This document shows positions 7,088 to 8,542 of a stretch of 8,542 bases of DNA, piece after piece (positions within the stretch are counted from its first letter, which is position 1; each line of letters begins with the position of its first letter). The stretch spans positions 1 through 8,542 of the forward strand of contig JACQVL010000183.1 in assembly GCA_016209865.1 (NCBI GenBank), given 5' to 3'. This DNA comes from Candidatus Latescibacterota bacterium (GTDB lineage: Bacteria > JAAXHH01 > JACQVL01). The notes under the pieces are model-generated. The model was given only the letters and a program-made list of their open reading frames with translations. It did no database searches and had not been told where the DNA came from. Position numbers and translations under genes: made by a program.

Positions 7088-7948
7088 GTGGACGACCAAC
7101 CCATTCTCATCCTCTTAGTGGACGACAACGAAGACCAGGCGCTCATCGCCACGGATGCGCTCTCGGAAGACCCCCAGATCATCGTGACCGTAGCGCGTTC
7201 CGGTCATGAGTGCCTGTCACGGCTCCGCGATGCCGCCTACGACCTGGTCATCCTGGATTACAGCATGCCCCGCATGACCGGGATGGACGTCTTGCGGCAG
7301 ATGCGGACAGACGGCCTCACCGTGCCGGTCATCATGGTTACCGGGTACGGGGATGAGAAGGTGGCGGTGGAGGCGATGCAACTGGGCGCGTCCGATTACC
7401 TCATCAAGTCGGGCCACTACCACGACCTCTTGCCGGCGATCGTGCATCGGACGATTGACACGCAACAGCATCGCCGGGAGTTAGAGGAGCAGCGCACCCG
7501 CAACATCCGGCTGTCCGCCATCTTAGAGACGGCGGTGACGGTCAACCACGAGATCAACAACCCGCTCGTCACGGTCGTCGGGTACGCGGAGATGTTAGCG
7601 CAGCAGGCCAAGGAGAAGGATGCCTTCCTGTACGACGGTCTCATCCGCATCTTAGATGCGAGCCGCCGGATCGAGGGGGTGGCGCGCCGGCTGGGCCAGG
7701 TGATCAATCCGGCGACGAAGCCGTACATCGGGGATGTCCGGATGCTCGACCTGGATGCGGCGATCACGCAGAACGACCACGCTGCCGACGAGGCGACGGA
7801 TTATGCAACCCTCTACGCCCAGATGGTCGAGCTCAACCGGCTGCTCGAACGGCGTGTCGCCGAACAGGAGCAGGAACTGGCCGCGCTCCGGGGATCACAG
7901 ATGACACAGATGAAGAAGGAGGATGGCGCGGATACACAAACAGGATGA
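7088..7948 (+). CDS. Receiver domain fused to a HisKA-like helical domain, no ATPase domain
   Basis: The protein has 286 residues. Residues 1-125 form a receiver domain: D12/D13, phosphoacceptor D57 (LVILDYSMP), T85 and K107. A helical linker leads to a HisKA-type H-box, H154-E-I-N-N-P (about 142-205), of the HEINNP kind found in NtrB-like kinases. No N-, G1- or G2-box follows. The protein ends with a heptad-rich coiled coil (about 243-270) and a polar tail. It therefore cannot bind ATP as a normal kinase does. It may be a phosphotransfer module using D57 and H154, or a dimeric adaptor. The GTG start has GGGAG 7 bases upstream and lies 18 bp after the Rcp1-like gene, so it belongs to the same operon. 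Kinase-less REC-HisKA proteins occur elsewhere, so this is probably a real architecture and not a truncation. Confidence 0.88.
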   Translation: MDDQPILILLVDDNEDQALIATDALSEDPQIIVTVARSGHECLSRLRDAAYDLVILDYSMPRMTGMDVLRQMRTDGLTVPVIMVTGYGDEKVAVEAMQLGASDYLIKSGHYHDLLPAIVHRTIDTQQHRRELEEQRTRNIRLSAILETAVTVNHEINNPLVTVVGYAEMLAQQAKEKDAFLYDGLIRILDASRRIEGVARRLGQVINPATKPYIGDVRMLDLDAAITQNDHAADEATDYATLYAQMVELNRLLERRVAEQEQELAALRGSQMTQMKKEDGADTQTG

Positions 7949-7973
7949 CGCGTTTGCGGCTAATCCGTCATCC
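7943..7973. terminator. Inverted repeat spanning two convergent stop codons
   Basis: ggatgacg (7943-7950) is the exact inverse of cgtcatcc (7966-7973), with a 15-base loop. The TGA of the REC-HisKA gene lies in the left arm, and the TAG of the Rad52-like gene lies in the loop. The hairpin forms equally in transcripts from both strands, as expected of a shared bidirectional terminator, but no T run follows on either strand. Its function is inferred from position. Confidence 0.4.
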
Positions 7974-8352
7974 ACAGATGCAGGCCCACCCCGAATTGTT
8001 TCGCGCAAAGTTTGATCGCATCCCCGACCGCCGCTTTATACGCGTTCACCACGGCTTCCTCCCCGGTCCCGATCACCGCGCCCCCGAAGGCCGTCTTCGT
8101 GACCCCGCAGACGGTCATCACGCCGAGCACCAGGATTTCATGCTCGACTCGCAGATGCTCCTGCACGGTGAACGTCCACTCAAACCCGAAGAGCGTGTTG
8201 AGCCGGTCGATGACCGTGGCCGTCTCGACATAATCAAACTGTATCGTGTGCCACTGGCCGGTTTTTTTGTCCTTCCACCGCTGGGTGCGGTGTTTGATGG
8301 CCGAGGCCGGGAACGGCTGCGCCAGGGCCTGCTGAGTCTTGAAGCTGAACAT
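7960..8352 (-). CDS. Rad52/Rad22-family single-strand annealing protein
   Basis: This 130-residue protein carries the signature pattern of the Rad52 core: TATVIDRLNTLFGFEWTFTV (45-64), a beta strand VLGVMTVCG (75-83), and the helix-loop AYKAAVGDAIKLCAKQFGVG (104-123). The last matches the family's A-x-x-D-A-x-K-x-x-x-x-x-F-G motif. Members bind single-stranded DNA, form rings and anneal complementary strands in recombination; bacterial relatives include phage annealing proteins and DdrA of Deinococcus. The protein is shorter than the usual core of about 170-200 residues and ends just after the FGVGLHLW motif, so it is a minimal version. The start at 8352 has AGAGGA 8 bases upstream. It is convergent with the signalling operon, with 11 bp between stop codons, and has no other repair or phage gene beside it in the window. 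Confidence 0.8.
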   Translation of the reverse strand: MFSFKTQQALAQPFPASAIKHRTQRWKDKKTGQWHTIQFDYVETATVIDRLNTLFGFEWTFTVQEHLRVEHEILVLGVMTVCGVTKTAFGGAVIGTGEEAVVNAYKAAVGDAIKLCAKQFGVGLHLWMTD

Positions 8353-8383
8353 GGGTCTTGTCCTCTGGCTGATAACATTTCCA

Positions 8384-8403
8384 CCCGCCCCTGAAGGGGC
8401 GGG
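8384..8403. repeat. Perfect 8-bp GC hairpin upstream of the Rad52-like gene
   Basis: CCCGCCCC, loop TGAA, GGGGCGGG forms a perfect stem-loop 32 bp upstream of the Rad52-like start codon, in its probable 5' leader. No T run follows on either strand, so it is not a standard terminator. GC hairpins of this form occur as REP-type repeats and at ends of IS200/IS605-family elements. No transposase gene is seen here. Confidence 0.6.
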
Positions 8404-8458
8404 CGAGAACTATTCCCTTATGGTTCATCCGACATTTTTACGGATCACGCTGATGAGA

Positions 8459-8474
8459 GTTTGATGATCAAAAC
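8459..8474. other. Small AT-rich palindrome GTTTGATGATCAAAAC
   Basis: TTTGAT (8460-8465) and ATCAAA (8467-8472) are exact inverses separated by one base. This is the size of a dimeric repressor site, and it lies about 110 bp upstream of the Rad52-like start. Such a site can also occur by chance in A+T-rich intergenic DNA. An operator role is speculative. Confidence 0.25.
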
Positions 8475-8487
8475 AGGGCATCCGTAG

Positions 8488-8538
8488 GGGCGATCCTTGT
8501 GATCGCCCGCATCGGGGCGAATACCAGATTCGCCCCGA
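8488..8538. repeat. Twin hairpin dispersed repeat, running to the window edge
   Basis: Two strong hairpins stand side by side. gggcgatc (8488-8495) pairs with gatcgccc (8501-8508) around cttgt. tcggggcgaat (8512-8522) pairs with attcgccccga (8528-8538) around accag, giving an 11-bp perfect stem. Both share the GGGGCGA motif, so they look like related modules of one repeat family. Similar GTAGGGGCGA-type intergenic repeats are familiar in Chloroflexi, cyanobacteria and other environmental genomes. The repeat may continue past the window. Confidence 0.65.
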
Positions 8539-8542
8539 CAGG

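Noticed and set aside
7949-8150. Missing ATPase domain for the REC-HisKA protein in a shifted frame
   Set aside because: Sequence beyond 7948 is occupied by the convergent Rad52-like gene, and none of the plus-strand frames shows N, G1 or G2 box motifs.

Overview
This is a GC-rich bacterial window (roughly 60% G+C by eye). It holds seven protein genes, three small clusters of short repeats and no recognisable RNA genes, phage genes or transposase genes. The organism cannot be named from the sequence. Dispersed hairpin repeats, a MASE3-type sensor kinase with an Rcp1-like regulator, and a stand-alone bacterial Rad52-like protein suggest an uncultured environmental lineage of the Chloroflexi, Nitrospirae or Poribacteria kind rather than a model proteobacterium. 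That placement is inference only.

Positions 1-3823 are read on the minus strand. An M3-family zinc metallopeptidase (3823-2339) is followed after 3 bases by a small Rieske [2Fe-2S] ferredoxin (2335-2021), a tight translational pair. A 177-bp intergenic stretch then carries inverted heptamer repeats around a GTCATTCCC-type palindrome and looks like a small MITE-like element. After it comes a large transglutaminase-like protein (1843 to beyond position 1). It has a complete Cys-His-Asp triad and is cut by the window edge. Long plus-strand frames across this region are antisense shadows.

Positions 3975-7948 form a plus-strand signalling operon with a good sigma70-type promoter in the divergent gap. 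It encodes a membrane hybrid-sensor histidine kinase (MASE3-like membrane domain, PAS, GAF, HisKA, HATPase), a single-domain Rcp1/CheY-like response regulator overlapping it by ATGA, and a receiver protein fused to a HisKA-type helical domain without any ATP-binding domain. Together they could form a branched phosphorelay: the kinase senses a membrane or redox signal, phosphorylates one or both receivers, and the kinase-less REC-DHp protein acts as a phosphate relay or sink. No DNA-binding or enzymatic output domain is present in the window.

Positions 7960-8352 (minus strand, convergent) encode a compact Rad52/Rad22-family single-strand annealing protein. The two convergent stop codons lie in or beside an 8-bp inverted repeat. 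The last 190 bp hold several strong hairpins of dispersed-repeat type and no gene.

The best candidates for something under-described are the kinase operon with its orphan HisKA protein, the peptidase-Rieske pair, the MITE-like element, and an unusual codon-context rule: all twelve TTA leucine codons found are followed by G.
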